Shown one piece after another: positions 27,387 to 36,439 of a stretch of DNA of 64,000 bases (positions are counted from its first letter, which is position 1; each line of letters begins with the position of its first letter). The translations under genes and the position numbers were made by a program. The notes beneath the pieces were generated by a model. It saw only the letters and a program-made list of their open reading frames with translations, ran no database searches and was not told the origin of the DNA. Source of the stretch: Corynebacterium minutissimum (GTDB lineage Bacteria; Actinomycetota; Actinomycetes; Mycobacteriales; Mycobacteriaceae); NCBI RefSeq assembly GCF_016889765.1, contig NZ_CP069533.1, positions 248,001 to 312,000 on the forward strand, given 5' to 3'.

Positions 27387-28028
27387 CTATGCCCCCATCT
27401 GCAGCAGCGTTTCTGCCTGCCCGTCGAAAAGCTCGCGGTGGGAGCAATAGACCACTATCGCTCCCTGCTTCGCCGACTGGCGCAACAAGTCCTCGACCAC
27501 GGTGACATTCGCTCCATCAAGCGCGCTGACGGGCTCATCCATGAGCACCAAGTCCGGTTGGGAAGCTAGTGCCTGGGCCACCGCAACGCGCTGGCGTTGA
27601 CCCCCGGATAGCTCCGCCGGCAGGGCTTCTGTGAAAGGCTGCATGCCCAACGTGCCAAGCAGCTCTTCCCTGCCCTGGGCGTCGAGGCCCCGTCCGGCGA
27701 CGTGAACTGCCAGCTCGAGGTTCTCCCGGCAGCTGAGGCTAGGCAGGAGGGTCGGTGCCTGTGGTGCGTACCCGACGTGCGCGGCCCGCCATGAGGTTAG
27801 CTTCTTGGCCGCGCCCTTTCCGAACCGTTTACCGTCGATGGTTACCCTGCCTTCACTGGGTGAGCGCAGACCGGCTAACAGATCCAGAACCGTGGATTTA
27901 CCGCTTCCCGATGGACCCCGGACTTCGTAGATGCCAGGCCGTGACAACGACAGCGCGGCATCCCGCAGAATATATGGCCCATATTTCGAGTATCGAAAAG
28001 AGACACTATCCCAGTCGATGTGCGACAC
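27387..28028 (-). CDS. ABC transporter ATP-binding protein
   Basis: Nucleotide-binding subunit for the FtsX-type permease immediately downstream. The product has 213 residues from the GTG at 28028, chosen for its GGGAGAA ribosome-binding site. Walker A is GPSGSGKST (about residues 37-45), the signature is LSGGQRQRVAVAQAL, Walker B is LVLMDEPVSALD, and the H-loop His is in VYCSHRE. It belongs to the MacB/LolD-like class by its short length and permease type. An in-frame extension to 28106 lacks start signals. Confidence 0.85.
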   Translation of the reverse strand: MSHIDWDSVSFRYSKYGPYILRDAALSLSRPGIYEVRGPSGSGKSTVLDLLAGLRSPSEGRVTIDGKRFGKGAAKKLTSWRAAHVGYAPQAPTLLPSLSCRENLELAVHVAGRGLDAQGREELLGTLGMQPFTEALPAELSGGQRQRVAVAQALASQPDLVLMDEPVSALDGANVTVVEDLLRQSAKQGAIVVYCSHRELFDGQAETLLQMGA

Positions 28029-28116
28029 CGGATTTTCTCCCTTCCGACAAACACGCGGCATCTCCCGAACCAGGTCCCGGCCCGCGGTGAAAGACTCCCT
28101 CCGCAAACGGCGGCAG

Positions 28117-28195
28117 TCAGTTCTGCTTGCGCAGGCGGTAGCGCTCAGTAGGCCTCACGGTGGTTGTCATCATGAAAATGTAAGAACTTAGTCAT
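28117..28195 (-). other. Two overlapping short open frames upstream of the ABC operon
   Basis: In the leader of the ABC ATPase gene two small minus-strand frames overlap. One is 16 codons (28145-28195, MTKFLHFHDDNHREAY), rich in His and Asp. The other is 18 codons (28117-28173, MMTTTVRPTERYRLRKQN), basic. Neither has a convincing ribosome-binding site. They could be regulatory leader peptides, remnants of a gene, or chance. Confidence 0.2.
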
Positions 28196-28315
28196 ACTCT
28201 TTTGGCAGACTCCATTCGTACCGGAAAGTCGCCATTACCCTCCCCTTATTCCACCGATATTAAACAGGTTTAACGCGAAGTTCACTTCATAGTCACGTGT
28301 TTATTGAGCGGGAGC

Positions 28316-29596
28316 CTAATACTTCGCGTACTGCCCTTCCCCGACTTGGTCGTAGAGGCGCTTCATGATGGGGTAACCGATGATGATGCCGACGGAACCC
28401 CAGGCGATGCCCTCCAGGGTGACGCCGAAGACGTCGAGGGTGAGGTTGCCGATTCCGGCGATGAGCGCAACAGCAGCGGCGGTGAGGTTGACAGGGTTGT
28501 TGAAGTTGACCTTGTTGTCCATCCAGATGCGCACACCGAGCATGCCGATGAGCCCGTAGAGCACGAGGCAGGCACCACCCAATACACCGGTAGGGATGGT
28601 GAAAATGAGCGCGCCAAACTTCGGGATGAAAGCCAGCGCGATAGCGGTGATGGCGGCAACCCAATACGCGGCCGTGGAATAGACGCGAGTTGCAGCCATG
28701 ACACCGATATTCTCAGCGTAGGTCGTGGTGCCGGAGCCACCGAAGCCACCAGCTAGGGAAGTCGCGAGTCCGTCAGCGATAAGGGCATCGCCGGCCAGAT
28801 CATCGAGGTCACGCTTCGTCATTTCGGAGACGGCCTTGACGTGGCCGACGTTCTCAGCGATCAGGACGACGAGAACCGGCAGCGCCGCCAGAATGGCAGA
28901 GACATGAAACTCTGGGGCGTGGAACTGTGGGAAACCAATCCAGGCAGCCTCACGGATAGATTCCACGGCGCCCTCCCCCAGGTTCCCGGTGATAGCCGCG
29001 AAGGCCCAGCCCACAACAACGCCAATGAGAATAGACAGGCGCGAGACCATGCCGCGGCCGGCCACAGTAGCCAAGATGATGACCGCCAGGGTCACGGTTG
29101 CCACGAGGGGCTGGCTAGAGAAGTTGGAGGCCGCGTTAGGCGCCAGGTTTAGGCCGATGAGTGCCACGATGGCGCCGGTGACCGCGGGCGGCATGACCGC
29201 ATCGAGTACCTTGCGGCCAGCAGCCTTCACAGCGAAACCGATGAGCACGAGAACCAGGCCGGTCACGAGAACCGAACCCGCCTGCGCACCGATGCCATAC
29301 TGCTGGGAAGCGGTCAGTGGTGCAATGAACGCAAAGGACGAGCCCAGGTAGGAGGGCAAGCGGTTGCGCGTGATCATGAGGAACAGAATCGTTCCCAGAC
29401 CAGAGAAGAGCAGTGTGGTGTTGACCGGGAAACCGGTCAGCGTTGGCACAAGCAGCGTCGCGCCAAACATGGCCACGACGTGCTGCATGCCGATGCCAAT
29501 GGTGCGGCCCCAGCTCAATCGTTCTTCGGGCGCAACCACCGCACCCGGCTTAATAGTTTTTCCGTCCCCATGGACGTCCCAGGAAAAGATACTCAC
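28316..29596 (-). CDS. uraA: Uracil/xanthine permease of the NCS2 family
   Basis: Proton-coupled nucleobase transporter of 426 residues with about 12-14 membrane spans. Family landmarks include GIGMQHVVAMFGATLLVPTL near the N-terminus, GSSFAFIAPL, and the substrate-binding TYAENIGVMAATRVYS motif in GGSGTTTYAENIG. UraA-like (uracil) rather than purine specificity is judged from overall resemblance only. It is transcribed on the minus strand, with hflX upstream ending 34 bases before its start. No pyrimidine-responsive leader was recognised. Confidence 0.88.
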   Translation of the reverse strand: MSIFSWDVHGDGKTIKPGAVVAPEERLSWGRTIGIGMQHVVAMFGATLLVPTLTGFPVNTTLLFSGLGTILFLMITRNRLPSYLGSSFAFIAPLTASQQYGIGAQAGSVLVTGLVLVLIGFAVKAAGRKVLDAVMPPAVTGAIVALIGLNLAPNAASNFSSQPLVATVTLAVIILATVAGRGMVSRLSILIGVVVGWAFAAITGNLGEGAVESIREAAWIGFPQFHAPEFHVSAILAALPVLVVLIAENVGHVKAVSEMTKRDLDDLAGDALIADGLATSLAGGFGGSGTTTYAENIGVMAATRVYSTAAYWVAAITAIALAFIPKFGALIFTIPTGVLGGACLVLYGLIGMLGVRIWMDNKVNFNNPVNLTAAAVALIAGIGNLTLDVFGVTLEGIAWGSVGIIIGYPIMKRLYDQVGEGQYAKY

Positions 29597-29630
29597 GAAC
29601 CTCTATTATGGCCCACCCGAACGCCGAATC

Positions 29631-31106
29631 CTAAGCGGATTCCTCCACGCGGAACTCGGCTAGCTCGGCGGCGACGGAGGCTGGGAGGCGGACGTCGACT
29701 AGCGTGCCCTCCCCCGAGTACTCCTCGCTGCGCACGGTACCCTCCGCGTGGAGGCGCGCCACCACGTCACCGCGCGTAAAAGGGATCAGCAGCTGCACAT
29801 GTTCGTCGCGGGAGTTAAGGAAAAGCTCCACGCAAGCCGTGAGTTCGTCCACGCCCTCGCCCGTCTTTGCAGACACGTAGACCACATTGTCGCGATCGAG
29901 TACGTGGCGCAGCTCTGCCAGAACGAGTGGGTCAGCCTGGTCAATCTTGTTGATAACGATGATCTCCGGCGGGGCATCCTCGCCGGTTTCCTTCACAATG
30001 TCGTAGATAACCTTGTTGACCGCCTCGATCTGCTTGAGCGGGAACGGGTCAGACCCATCGACCACGTGCAGCATGAGATCTGCGGCGAGGACTTCTTCCA
30101 GCGTGGATTTGAAGGCTTCCACCAGCTGAGTCGGCAAGTGGCGCACGAAGCCGACGGTGTCGGTAAAGACGACCTGGCGGCCGTCGGCAAGCTCGGCTCG
30201 GCGCGTCGTGGGATCCAGCGTGGCAAACAGGGCATCCTCGACCAGCACGCCGGCGCCCGTCATCGCGTTAATGAGGGAGGACTTTCCTGCATTGGTATAG
30301 CCAGCAATGGCGATTTGGGGCACGGTGGAGCGCTGGCGCTTCGCGCGTTTGACCTCACGGGCGGTCTTCATCGCCTTAAGTTCTTTGCGCAGAAGCGCCA
30401 TCTGGGTACGGATGCGGCGACGGTCCGTCTCAATCTTGGTTTCACCAGGACCACGCAGGCCCACACCGCCGTTGGAACCGGCACGGCCACCTGCCTGGCG
30501 CGAAAGATTGCCACCCCAACCTCGTGTGTGCGTGTAGAGGTACTCCAACTGTGCCAGGGAGACCTGCGCCTTACCTTCCTTGGACTTCGCATGCTGCGCG
30601 AAGATGTCCAAAATGAGCATGGTGCGGTCAATAACCTTGGTGTTGAGAGCACGCTCGAGAGCCGAGAGCTGACCGGGGGTGAGCTCACCATCGCAGACGA
30701 CGGTATCGGCACCGGTCGCGGCCACAATATCCTTGAGCTCAGCAGCCTTGCCTGAGCCAATATAGGTTCCTGGGTCGGGCTTCTCACGCTTCTGGTAGAG
30801 CGCCTCCACCACCTCTGCGCCAGCAGTTTCCGTCAAGGCTGCCAGCTCAGCCATCGTGGCCTCCACTTCGGCCACGGTTCCCTCGGTCCACACACCAACG
30901 AGGATCACTTGCTCCAGACGGAGCTTTCGGTACTCCACCTCGTAACCGTCAGTAGTGTCTTCGGCACGGATGGTGGTCTCACGCGTCACACGGCGGAAGG
31001 CATTGCGCTCGGCAAGGTCCAAGTCACCAATCGTCGGATCCTGCGGCGCGGGGGCAGGCTCACCAAAGGCCTGCGCGAGGAGTTCATCATGGGTTTGTTT
31101 CGTCAT
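29631..31106 (-). CDS. hflX: GTPase HflX
   Basis: Ribosome-associated GTPase of the OBG-HflX group that splits stalled 70S ribosomes in stress. The product has 491 residues from the ATG at 31106 (MTKQTHDELLAQAF), which has GGGAG just upstream; an earlier in-frame ATG at 31133 has none. The N-terminal domain carries LYQKREKPDPGTYIGSGKA, followed by the helical GNLSRQAGGRAGSNGGVGL segment and the G domain (G1 GYTNAGKSSL, G3 DTVGF, G4 NKID, G5 VSAKTGEG). It belongs to the miaA-dapF-hflX neighbourhood common to actinobacteria. Confidence 0.94.
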   Translation of the reverse strand: MTKQTHDELLAQAFGEPAPAPQDPTIGDLDLAERNAFRRVTRETTIRAEDTTDGYEVEYRKLRLEQVILVGVWTEGTVAEVEATMAELAALTETAGAEVVEALYQKREKPDPGTYIGSGKAAELKDIVAATGADTVVCDGELTPGQLSALERALNTKVIDRTMLILDIFAQHAKSKEGKAQVSLAQLEYLYTHTRGWGGNLSRQAGGRAGSNGGVGLRGPGETKIETDRRRIRTQMALLRKELKAMKTAREVKRAKRQRSTVPQIAIAGYTNAGKSSLINAMTGAGVLVEDALFATLDPTTRRAELADGRQVVFTDTVGFVRHLPTQLVEAFKSTLEEVLAADLMLHVVDGSDPFPLKQIEAVNKVIYDIVKETGEDAPPEIIVINKIDQADPLVLAELRHVLDRDNVVYVSAKTGEGVDELTACVELFLNSRDEHVQLLIPFTRGDVVARLHAEGTVRSEEYSGEGTLVDVRLPASVAAELAEFRVEESA

Positions 31107-31193
31107 ATGCTCCCTATTCTTGCACGTCGACATGCTGAACCGGGAATTGTGTGAGCGCGAAGGCAGAGGTCACTGACCTTCTCAAAGCTATTT

Positions 31194-31228
31194 TTGACTC
31201 CTCCACGCGGCGGATACAATAGTGGACA
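31194..31228 (+). promoter_or_regulatory. Promoter for a probable leaderless transcript
   Basis: A -35 TTGACT (31194-31199) and -10 TACAAT (31215-31220), spaced 15 bp, place the transcription start within a base or two of the ATG at 31228. No Shine-Dalgarno is present, so the mRNA is probably leaderless. Confidence 0.55.
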
Positions 31229-32007
31229 TGACCGTCAACGAGAAGACTCACCCAGAGATGCAGGCCATTGGCCTGAACTACGAGCGCTGGCAGGACGCCG
31301 TGGAGGCAGCAATTTCCACCAATCAGCTCGCAGTGACCGGCGAGGTGCGCGGCGGGCAGCTTATCCAGTTTGTGGATCCTTCCGGCGCCCAGCTCAACAT
31401 TCTCGCTGTCGAACCATTTGCCACCTTCATTGGTTTCGACTCCGTTACCCAGGGCTTTGCGCACGTCTCCATGATCAATGACGTCCTCGCCTACCTCGAC
31501 ATCATCGATCCTTTTGGCACCGTCCTAGCGCAGGCCACCGCGAACCTGGCGCAGGGCCCGCTGCTTGTCGACGAAGACACGCAGCAGTGGCAGCAGGTTG
31601 AACTCACCGCAATGGGTCTCGACGTCACACACTTCGACAGCACCGAGGCTTATGAGTCCGAGAGGGGCTCCTACCCCGCTACTTTTGAGTCCGAGGGCGC
31701 ACAGATTGTCGCTTCTGGTTCGGGGGCTGCCGCTCCGACCCCGGGCTGCACCTTTGCTGCGCGAGTCATGGAATCAGAGTGGCGCCACAACCAGCTCACC
31801 GGACAGCGCTTTATGCACTTGGTCATGGATGGTGTGTTCCCGTTTGACCTGTGCCTCCCCGAGAGCTTTGGTGAACTGCCAGCCAAGGATTCTGTGTTGG
31901 CGGGCACGGCGATGCTGACCGCGTCGATTGCGATGCCGACTGGCGGCTGTGGTGGCGAGGGCGGTTGTGGCTGCGGTTCCGGCGGCTGTGGCTGCGGCGG
32001 CCACTAA
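31228..32007 (+). CDS. Conserved hypothetical protein with Gly/Cys-rich tail
   Basis: Unrecognised 259-residue soluble protein, no signal peptide or membrane span. Most of it is an acidic alpha/beta protein (MQAIGLNYERWQDAVEAAI...; GLDVTHFDSTEAYESERGSY). The last 21 residues are almost only Gly and Cys with six cysteines in two clusters (GGCGGEGGCGCG, then GGCGCGGH), a strong sign of metal or cluster binding or of a zinc-knuckle-like tail. It is divergent from hflX. A GTG at 31222 could add two residues; the ATG at 31228 suits the leaderless promoter better. No function assigned. Confidence 0.75.
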   Translation: MTVNEKTHPEMQAIGLNYERWQDAVEAAISTNQLAVTGEVRGGQLIQFVDPSGAQLNILAVEPFATFIGFDSVTQGFAHVSMINDVLAYLDIIDPFGTVLAQATANLAQGPLLVDEDTQQWQQVELTAMGLDVTHFDSTEAYESERGSYPATFESEGAQIVASGSGAAAPTPGCTFAARVMESEWRHNQLTGQRFMHLVMDGVFPFDLCLPESFGELPAKDSVLAGTAMLTASIAMPTGGCGGEGGCGCGSGGCGCGGH

Positions 32008-32042
32008 ACCACCGAGAGAACTAATGCCGTAAAGTTGTTGCC

Positions 32043-32561
32043 ATGAACTTTTCCGCATCTCAGCGTCGCGGGTTTGCCCTGCTCCTCGCCGCGGTTACGG
32101 CCGTGGTGTTGGTGGTGACGCTGAAGCTGCAGGGAGTCATCCTCGCCATTCTTGTCTGCGGCGCTCTGTGGCTTATTGCCGGCACCCGCCCGGATGCCTC
32201 AGAGCAATCAGCTCTACGCGCCTCTATCGCCTTGACGGTCGAGGACATCACCGACGTCATCCAGGATTACACGACCTTCGCCACGAGCGAGGACTCTGAT
32301 GCGTTGGCGGATCGCACGCTACACCGCCCGGCGCTTGTCGACGTCGACTGCACCAACCCCTCCATCGAGGCCTTCCACTACGAGATGCACGGAGCACAGC
32401 GATTCCTTCGTCGGCTCACTGCGCGGGTTAACGCCCCCGATGTCGAAACCAGCGAGCTGGAATCCTTGCTCAAGGTGGCCGATGAACGCGCGGCCGAACT
32501 CAAAGAATCCTGGCTGGCTGCGCGCCGCGCTGCCTTGGCGCTGGGCACAGATTACAAATAG
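32043..32561 (+). CDS. Small membrane protein, function unknown
   Basis: A 172-residue protein with two adjacent hydrophobic spans near the N-terminus (ALLLAAVTAVVLVVTL and GVILAILVCGALWLIAG) and a cytoplasmic, helix-rich C-terminal domain of about 125 residues (IALTVEDITDVIQDYTTF, then LESLLKVADERAAELKESW). It lies 35 bases after the Gly/Cys-tailed protein on the same strand and converges on dapF. No domain family recognised. Confidence 0.7.
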   Translation: MNFSASQRRGFALLLAAVTAVVLVVTLKLQGVILAILVCGALWLIAGTRPDASEQSALRASIALTVEDITDVIQDYTTFATSEDSDALADRTLHRPALVDVDCTNPSIEAFHYEMHGAQRFLRRLTARVNAPDVETSELESLLKVADERAAELKESWLAARRAALALGTDYK

Positions 32562-32575
32562 ACGCCCCGTCTTAA

Positions 32576-33412
32576 CTACAGCGACGTCTCTCCGGTCGCC
32601 ACGATGCGCGATGGCCCAGTGAGCGTGGAGCCGTCCTCGGTAATCTCCACTGTGACCTCACCACCGGGGACAATGACACGGACGGTGCCGGTTGCCTGGG
32701 AGGCGTCGGCAAGCGCGGCACGTGCAGCCGCCACCGTACCCGTGCCACAGGAACGGGTCTCCCCGACCCCGCGCTCGAATACTCGCATGTGAACAGTGCC
32801 CGCCTCGAGGGGAGTGACGATCTCGACATTCACTCCCGCCGGAAAGAACTCTGTATCAATAACCGGCTGTTCAAGGGTCCTTTGGGCCAACGCCTCCGCG
32901 CTCAGCCCTGGGATAACCGCAGCCAAATGTGGGTTTCCCATATCCACGCCAAGGCCCGCGAACTTCTCCCCCGCCATCGAGGCGGTGGACACACCGAGCA
33001 CAGTGGCCGGGCCCATCTCCACACTGACCTCAGCATCGGTCTCAGTGAAAGAGTGAACGGTCACACGTTTGGCTCCGGCACGCGTACCCACCGTGAAGGT
33101 GTCCTTGTCCACCAGCCCACGGGAGCGCACCCAGTGGGCAAAGACGCGAGTACCATTGCCACACATTTCTGCTACTGAACCATCGGCATTGCGGTAATCC
33201 ATAAACCAGTCCTGCGCATCAATGCCCAGCGCGAGCTCGTCGATGTCACCAGCTGCCAGTAGTTCTCCAGCGCGGATGACGCGGAGCACGCCATCGCCGC
33301 CGATGCCGGCGCGACGATCGCACAGCGCCTGGACTTTCTCTGGTAGAAGGGGCTGGGTTCCTTCCACAATGACAAAGTCGTTCTCAGTTCCGTGTCCCTT
33401 GGCAAAGTTCAT
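32576..33412 (-). CDS. dapF: Diaminopimelate epimerase DapF
   Basis: Converts LL- to meso-diaminopimelate for lysine and peptidoglycan. The product has 278 residues from the ATG at 33412. The two catalytic cysteines are visible: Cys84 in EMCGNGTRVF and Cys222 in SCGTGTVAAAR. The frame remains open into miaA, but the family start is MNFAKGHGTENDF. It lies 11 bases downstream of miaA on the same strand, as in other actinobacteria. The other DAP-pathway genes in the window are dapA and dapB at 59-62 kb. Confidence 0.95.
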   Translation of the reverse strand: MNFAKGHGTENDFVIVEGTQPLLPEKVQALCDRRAGIGGDGVLRVIRAGELLAAGDIDELALGIDAQDWFMDYRNADGSVAEMCGNGTRVFAHWVRSRGLVDKDTFTVGTRAGAKRVTVHSFTETDAEVSVEMGPATVLGVSTASMAGEKFAGLGVDMGNPHLAAVIPGLSAEALAQRTLEQPVIDTEFFPAGVNVEIVTPLEAGTVHMRVFERGVGETRSCGTGTVAAARAALADASQATGTVRVIVPGGEVTVEITEDGSTLTGPSRIVATGETSL

Positions 33413-33423
33413 GTTTGTAGAGT

Positions 33424-34341
33424 CTAACGGCTCTCCAGGACACGCAAAGCTTGATCCCGTGTATCGCCGGCGGCATCCAACCAAGAAATGCGTTTATCCC
33501 TGTTAAACCAGGCGCGCTGCCGGCGCACATAGCGACGCGTGCCGGTGATGGTGCGCTCGATAGCTTCGTCCCAGGTCAGCTCCCCGCGCTGAGCATCGAG
33601 GACCTGGGCGTAGCCGATGGCCCGCCCCGCTGTGGAGTCTGCAACCAAGCCCTGAGCCTGGAGCTTCTCAACTTCCTCGACCAGGCCGTTGTCGAACATG
33701 AGACGGCTGCGCAGATCAATACGGGGATTTAGCCATTCAGCATCCGTGCGAAGCCCGAGGATGCGCGTGCCCCACCGCGGCGGAGCGTTCTTGGGTGGCT
33801 GGCTAGCTTTGAAGGGCTTGCCGGTTAACTCAATGACTTCCAGCGCGCGCACGGTGCGACGGGGGTCTTTGTCCTCGATGATTGCGGCTGCGGCAGGATC
33901 GATCTCGGCGAGCTCCGCATGCAGAGCATCTGTACCAATCTCTTGGCGGCGTGCTTCAAAACGAGCACGAACCGCAGGATCGGTCGGCGGGAATTGCCAA
34001 TTATCCACCAGTGACTGCACGTACAGCATGGAACCGCCCACCAAGATCGGGGTTTTCCCACGGGAGAGAATGTCCTCCACATCAGCGATAGCAGCAGCCT
34101 GGTAGCGGGCTACGGACGCGGTGTCCGTCACCTCCCACACATCAAGTTGATGGTGCGGAATCCCCTCACGTTCGTCCAGGCTTAGCTTGGCTGTGCCAAT
34201 GTCCATGCCACGGTAAAGCTGCATGGAATCCACGTTGACGACTTCACCCTCCAGCTCATGGGCAAGGGACACACCCAGCGCAGACTTTCCGGAGGCCGTG
34301 GGCCCCACCACCGCGATGGGGGTTGGCGCAGAGGAGTTCAT
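33424..34341 (-). CDS. miaA: tRNA dimethylallyltransferase MiaA
   Basis: Adds the isopentenyl group to A37 of tRNAs reading UNN codons; MiaB, encoded at 39-41 kb, then methylthiolates it. The product has 305 residues from the ATG at 34341 (MNSSAPTPIAVVGPTASGKSA, a P-loop). DSMQLYRGMDIGTAK and the substrate channel RYVRRQRAWFNRD are family hallmarks. The ATG overlaps the stop of the preceding gene (TGATG), indicating translational coupling. An in-frame upstream extension is not supported. Confidence 0.95.
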   Translation of the reverse strand: MNSSAPTPIAVVGPTASGKSALGVSLAHELEGEVVNVDSMQLYRGMDIGTAKLSLDEREGIPHHQLDVWEVTDTASVARYQAAAIADVEDILSRGKTPILVGGSMLYVQSLVDNWQFPPTDPAVRARFEARRQEIGTDALHAELAEIDPAAAAIIEDKDPRRTVRALEVIELTGKPFKASQPPKNAPPRWGTRILGLRTDAEWLNPRIDLRSRLMFDNGLVEEVEKLQAQGLVADSTAGRAIGYAQVLDAQRGELTWDEAIERTITGTRRYVRRQRAWFNRDKRISWLDAAGDTRDQALRVLESR

Positions 34342-34967
34342 CAGCGCTGCCACCCCGCTACATAGCGGCCAACGCCGAGGGTTGAATCGGCTGCCCGCAA
34401 CTCCGCATAGTGTGGGTGCACAGTCGCCAGCTGTGCCCACAAGGCGGTTTCCAGGACTCCCGCTGAACGCAGTTTTTCCTCATCACAGTGAACGTCCGCT
34501 CCGGATAAGACCGATTCACACCACAAATGCGCATCGCGCGCGCCGTCTACCAAGGCAAGCGGGGCGCGGTCGGTCAATCCAGCAGAGCCGTCGATGCATA
34601 CCACCGTCAGCCGCCCTTCCATGATTTCCTCAATATCGGACCGTGAGTCCATGACCTCAAAGCCCTCTGTGCCTAGCGCCTGGGTAAGGACATAGCGAGC
34701 CATGAGCTCTGGGAGGTAATGCCCGCCACCGACGTTGACTTGTGGGGCACCCCATGCGCGCAAGCTTCCCGGGAGCTCAGTGCGCCAGCGCGGATCGCGG
34801 GAGCCCACGATGTCTACCTGCAGTGGCGTGGCGCCTCCAGTAATCACGCGTGCGGCATCACGAACCAACTCGCATGCGGCACGCAGGAGTGCGCGGGAAG
34901 CATCGTCGCCCGGTGAGAGTTCTTCTGCTAGCGCCGGTGAGGCCGGCATAATCATGAGATTCTGCAT
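34341..34967 (-). CDS. Class III extradiol dioxygenase-like protein (miaA operon)
   Basis: A 208-residue protein that I place in the class III extradiol ring-cleavage dioxygenase-like family by its position before miaA, where mycobacteria have the Rv2728c-type gene, and by GGGHYLPELMARYVL. The iron ligands of true LigB enzymes are not evident: the N-terminus lacks the usual HPP motif. It is therefore likely a non-catalytic or differently acting relative. Start choice is uncertain between the TTG at 34970, ATG at 34967 and ATG at 34955; GGGAG lies just upstream. It is translationally coupled to miaA. Confidence 0.6.
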   Translation of the reverse strand: MQNLMIMPASPALAEELSPGDDASRALLRAACELVRDAARVITGGATPLQVDIVGSRDPRWRTELPGSLRAWGAPQVNVGGGHYLPELMARYVLTQALGTEGFEVMDSRSDIEEIMEGRLTVVCIDGSAGLTDRAPLALVDGARDAHLWCESVLSGADVHCDEEKLRSAGVLETALWAQLATVHPHYAELRAADSTLGVGRYVAGWQR

Positions 34968-35098
34968 CAACTCCCATCTTATAAGGTCACAAATGTGGGG
35001 TTAGCACGCGGCTGCGCGGCGGAAACGGTAGTGTTGTGTCACATAAGTTCTGGCAGCCGTGTCGCGCGGCGCGATTGTACCGAAGGTGGTTTCCTACC

Positions 35099-36415
35099 AT
35101 GTCCGCTATCCCAAGCCCTGGAGCAATGCCCCGCAAAGGCGCTCGTCCCGGCCCTAAGCCCTCCGCACCGGCAGCACGCCCCGCTCAGCCCCCGAAGAAT
35201 GACCCAGCCAAGTGGGGTCGCGTCGATGCTGATGGCTCGGTGTATGTCAACGCCCCTGAGGGCGAGCGCAAGATTGGTGACTGGCAAGCCGGTACTCCGG
35301 AGGAAGGCCTCGCGCACTATGGCGCACGCTATGACGACCTCTCCACGGAAATCGAGTTGCTCGAGTCGCGTCTGAATGCCCACCCAGGGGATGCTTCCTC
35401 TATCAAGACCACCGCTGCGGAACTACGCGAGTCTCTCCCTACTCAGGCCGTCATTGGCGATATCGCCGCGTTGGACAAGCGCCTCGCAGCCGTTATCGAG
35501 CACTCCGTTGAGGCCGGTGAGCAGGCCCAGGCTGACAAGGCCCGTCGCCGCGAAGAAGCCATTGCAAAGAAGGAGAAGCTCGCCGCTGAGGCAGAGGACA
35601 TCGCCGCTAACTCCACCGAGTGGAAGGCTGCCGGTGACCGCATCCGCGCCATTCTAGAGGAATGGAAGCAGATCCGTGGCATCGACCGGAAGACCGATGA
35701 TGCACTGTGGAAGCGGTACTCCCGCGCTCGTGATTCGTTCAACCGCCGCCGCGGCTCTCACTTTGCGGAGCTGGACCGCAACCGCGCCGCTGCCCGCGCT
35801 AAGAAGGAAGAACTGGTGGAGCGCGCCGAGGCCATCAAGGAGTCCACCAACTGGGGTGAGACTGCCCGCGCGTACCGTGACCTGATGACGGAGTGGAAGG
35901 CAGCTGGCCGCGCTCCACGCGAGGTGGACGATAAGCTCTGGGCCAAGTTCCGCGCAGCCCAGGATTACTTCTTCAATGCCCGCAACGCAGTCAACGACGA
36001 GCGCGATAAGCAATTCGCTGAGAACGCCGCAGCCAAGGATGCACTCATTGAGGAGTATGACTCCCAGATTGATCCGTCTAAGTCCATCGATGGGGCCAAG
36101 GCCAAGCTGCGCGAGCTGCAGGAGAAGTGGGAAGAGATTGGTTTCGTCCCGCGCAACCAGGTTCGTGAATACGAGGCCAAGATTTCTGCGCTGGAAAAGC
36201 GCGTGAGCGAAGCCGAGGACTCCGAGTGGCGCCGCACTGATCCGGAGGCCCAGGCCCGCGTGGCCCAGTTCCAGTCCAAGGTCGATGACTTCACTGCCCA
36301 GGCAGACGCCGCGGAAGCAAAGGGCAACACTAAAAAGGCCGAGGACCTTCGCGCCCAGGCCGCTCAGTGGCAGGAGTTCGCGGACGCCGCCGCGGCTGCT
36401 GTCAACGACAAGTAA
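35099..36415 (+). CDS. DUF349 domain protein
   Basis: A 438-residue, highly charged helical protein built of repeated DUF349 modules, each about 70-80 residues with W at regular places (EWKQIRGIDRKTDDALWKRYSRARDSF, then EWKAAGRAPREVDDKLWAKFRAAQDYF, then KWEEIGFVPRNQVREYEAK). The N-terminus is Pro/Ala/Lys-rich. The start at 35099 has GAAGGTGG upstream; an earlier in-frame ATG at 35036 has no signal. The family function is unknown in corynebacteria. The gene is divergent from the miaA operon. Confidence 0.85.
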   Translation: MSAIPSPGAMPRKGARPGPKPSAPAARPAQPPKNDPAKWGRVDADGSVYVNAPEGERKIGDWQAGTPEEGLAHYGARYDDLSTEIELLESRLNAHPGDASSIKTTAAELRESLPTQAVIGDIAALDKRLAAVIEHSVEAGEQAQADKARRREEAIAKKEKLAAEAEDIAANSTEWKAAGDRIRAILEEWKQIRGIDRKTDDALWKRYSRARDSFNRRRGSHFAELDRNRAAARAKKEELVERAEAIKESTNWGETARAYRDLMTEWKAAGRAPREVDDKLWAKFRAAQDYFFNARNAVNDERDKQFAENAAAKDALIEEYDSQIDPSKSIDGAKAKLRELQEKWEEIGFVPRNQVREYEAKISALEKRVSEAEDSEWRRTDPEAQARVAQFQSKVDDFTAQADAAEAKGNTKKAEDLRAQAAQWQEFADAAAAAVNDK

Positions 36416-36439
36416 ACGCCTTGATCAACCACCACTGAG

